Shown piece by piece: positions 6,083 to 7,604 of a stretch of 7,604 nt of DNA. The position numbers and the translations under genes were made by a program. This stretch comes from an uncultured Bacteroidales bacterium (GTDB lineage: Bacteria; Bacteroidota; Bacteroidia; Bacteroidales; Bacteroidaceae): NCBI GenBank assembly GCA_902783615.1, contig CACZRQ010000197.1:1-7604 (forward strand). Direction: 5' to 3'. Below the pieces are notes generated by a model, which was not told where the DNA came from, did not search any database, and saw nothing but the letters and a program-made list of their open reading frames with translations. Numbering within the stretch: the first letter of the stretch is position 1; every line of letters starts with the position of its first letter.

Positions 6083-7604
6083 ATGAAAGTCAAAGTCTTA
6101 ATTATTGTAGCATTTACAACCCTCCTTTCGGTGGGGTCAAAAGCCGATGAAGGCATGTGGCTGTTGCAGCTCATGCAGCAGCAGAACAGCATTGATATGA
6201 TGAAGAAACAGGGGTTGAAACTGGAAGCCTCTGACATTTACAACCCCGATGGTGTATCGCTAAAAGATGCGGTTGGCATCTTTGGTGGTGGTTGCACGGG
6301 CGAGATCATCTCACCCAACGGACTGGTGCTGACTAACCATCACTGCGGCTTTGGTGCCATCCAGAGCCACAGCTCAGTGGAGCACGACTACCTGACGGAT
6401 GGTTTCTGGGCAGAAAAGTTGGAGGATGAATTACCCAACCAGCGCCTGTCGTTCCGTTTCGTGCATCGCATCGTGGACATCACCGACTTGGTGAACGAGC
6501 AGATCAAGAGTGGTGTGGTTACGGAAATCAACTCAATGACACGTTCTTACCTGAACAATCTGGCGATGGAGGAGTTGGCAAAGAGCGACCTCAACGGTAA
6601 GCCCGGCATCGTAGCACAGGCACTGCCTTACTATGCAGGCAACAAGTTCTACCTTATCTATTATAAGGTTTATACCGACGTGCGCATGGTGGCTGCCCCA
6701 CCCCAAAGTATTGGTAAATTTGGTGGTGAGACCGACAACTGGATGTGGCCCCGTCACACCTGCGACTTCTCCGTATTCCGCATCTATGCTGACCAGAATG
6801 GTGAGCCAGCCGACTACTCACCCAACAACGTACCTCTGAAAACCCCGAAATACCTGAAGATCTCCATCAAGGGGCTGAATGAGGGTGACTATGCCATGAT
6901 CTTGGGCTTCCCGGGCAGTACCAGCCGTTACCTCACTGAGTCGGAGGTTACCGAGCGTATGTACACCACCAACCAATCTCGCATCGACATGCGTACCATC
7001 CGTTTGGATGTGCTGCGTGAGGCAATGGCCAAAAGCGACAAGACCCGCATCCAGTATGCCAGCAAGTTTGCCAGCAGCAGCAACTATTGGAAGAATTCCA
7101 TCGGTATGAACCAGGCAATCGTTGACAATAAAGTACTGGAAACCAAGGCTGAAGTGGAAAAGCGATTCAAGGCTTTTGCACAGGGCAAGCCTGAGTATGA
7201 AGGTGTGGTGGATAAAATCAACGACATCATTGAGAAGTCCATCCCCTCATCACGTTGGGTGGACTATTTGACCGAGTTCTACAGTGCTACAGAATTCGAC
7301 ACTTCTTCTGAGTTGATGGATAAGATGAAGGAAGCTATCCAGAAGAAAGACAATGCTGCCCTCGAGGAAAGCAAGGAGCAGCTGCGTAAGTTGTATGACC
7401 GCATCCACAACAAGGACTACGACCATGAGGTGGATCGCCAAGTGGCGAAAGCTATGATTCCTGGTTTGGCAAAAGCACTCAGCAACAACGAGTTGCCAAG
7501 CTTCTACCAGACCATCAAGCGCGATTTCAAGGGTAATACGGATGCGTATGTTGATAATATCTACGACAATTCCATTCTCTCCAATGAGAACAACCTGAAC
7601 AAGT
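6083..7604 (+). CDS. S46-family dipeptidyl-peptidase (DPP7/DPP11-like), 3' end beyond window
   Basis: The visible 507 codons cover about 70% of a family whose members are normally about 710-720 residues. A signal peptide (MKVK, hydrophobic 4-16, probable cleavage after SKA at 21) sends it to the periplasm, and the mature end starts DEGMWLL, typical of the family. S46 enzymes have a chymotrypsin fold and remove dipeptides from peptide N-termini. His87 in TNHHCG (84-89) and Asp228 in WPRHTCDFS (222-230) match the His and Asp of the triad by spacing. The catalytic Ser (about residue 650) and the nearby residue that separates DPP7 (hydrophobic P1) from DPP11 (acidic P1) lie outside the window, so the specificity is undecided. 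GGETDNWMWPRH (214-225) is also a family block. C71 and C88 probably form the disulfide flanking His, as in chymotrypsin. The central region (about 350-480) is helical and charged, fitting the domain that caps the active site. The start at 6083 is set by the signal peptide and promoter spacing. Confidence 0.93.
   Translation, partial: MKVKVLIIVAFTTLLSVGSKADEGMWLLQLMQQQNSIDMMKKQGLKLEASDIYNPDGVSLKDAVGIFGGGCTGEIISPNGLVLTNHHCGFGAIQSHSSVEHDYLTDGFWAEKLEDELPNQRLSFRFVHRIVDITDLVNEQIKSGVVTEINSMTRSYLNNLAMEELAKSDLNGKPGIVAQALPYYAGNKFYLIYYKVYTDVRMVAAPPQSIGKFGGETDNWMWPRHTCDFSVFRIYADQNGEPADYSPNNVPLKTPKYLKISIKGLNEGDYAMILGFPGSTSRYLTESEVTERMYTTNQSRIDMRTIRLDVLREAMAKSDKTRIQYASKFASSSNYWKNSIGMNQAIVDNKVLETKAEVEKRFKAFAQGKPEYEGVVDKINDIIEKSIPSSRWVDYLTEFYSATEFDTSSELMDKMKEAIQKKDNAALEESKEQLRKLYDRIHNKDYDHEVDRQVAKAMIPGLAKALSNNELPSFYQTIKRDFKGNTDAYVDNIYDNSILSNENNLNK

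Overview
The window most likely comes from a member of the Bacteroidota, probably a Prevotella/Segatella-like species of the Bacteroidales. Three things support this. The upstream regions carry the TAnnTTTG -7 element typical of this phylum, with almost no Shine-Dalgarno sequences. Several proteins have Bacteroidota-type forms: a short CstA, a DUF4369 lipoprotein and an S46 dipeptidyl-peptidase. The co-chaperone genes occur as a grpE-dnaJ pair without dnaK. The genus is inferred from general resemblance, not from a search.

Layout. Positions 1-1773 hold a two-gene minus-strand unit. The upstream gene encodes a CPBP-family membrane protease, and the downstream gene encodes a secreted 5'-nucleotidase/cyclic-nucleotide-phosphodiesterase-type metallophosphatase that runs off the left edge. 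The two overlap by an unusually long 98 bp. A compact divergent promoter region (about 1789-1829) separates this unit from cstA (1848-3275, plus strand), a peptide/pyruvate-type transporter. Next come grpE and dnaJ, 13 bp apart and surely co-transcribed. A perfect 14-bp-stem bidirectional terminator (5188-5219) closes dnaJ and also the convergent minus-strand lipoprotein gene (5218-5988), whose stop codon lies in the hairpin. A second divergent promoter region (6019-6057) separates the lipoprotein gene from an S46 dipeptidyl-peptidase gene (6083 onward) that runs off the right edge before its catalytic serine.

Function. GrpE and DnaJ are the nucleotide-exchange factor and J-domain partner of DnaK, which must be encoded elsewhere. 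The S46 peptidase (periplasmic dipeptide release), CstA (inner-membrane uptake) and the secreted nucleotidase all fit nutrient scavenging from peptides and nucleotides, but nothing shows that they are co-regulated.

Every stretch longer than about 120 bp is genic. I saw no tRNA, rRNA, CRISPR, insertion sequence, prophage or defence gene. This is an ordinary core-genome segment. The points most worth a second look are the CPBP/phosphatase overlap, the two divergent promoter regions, the shared terminator, and the DUF4369 lipoprotein that lacks a redox domain.
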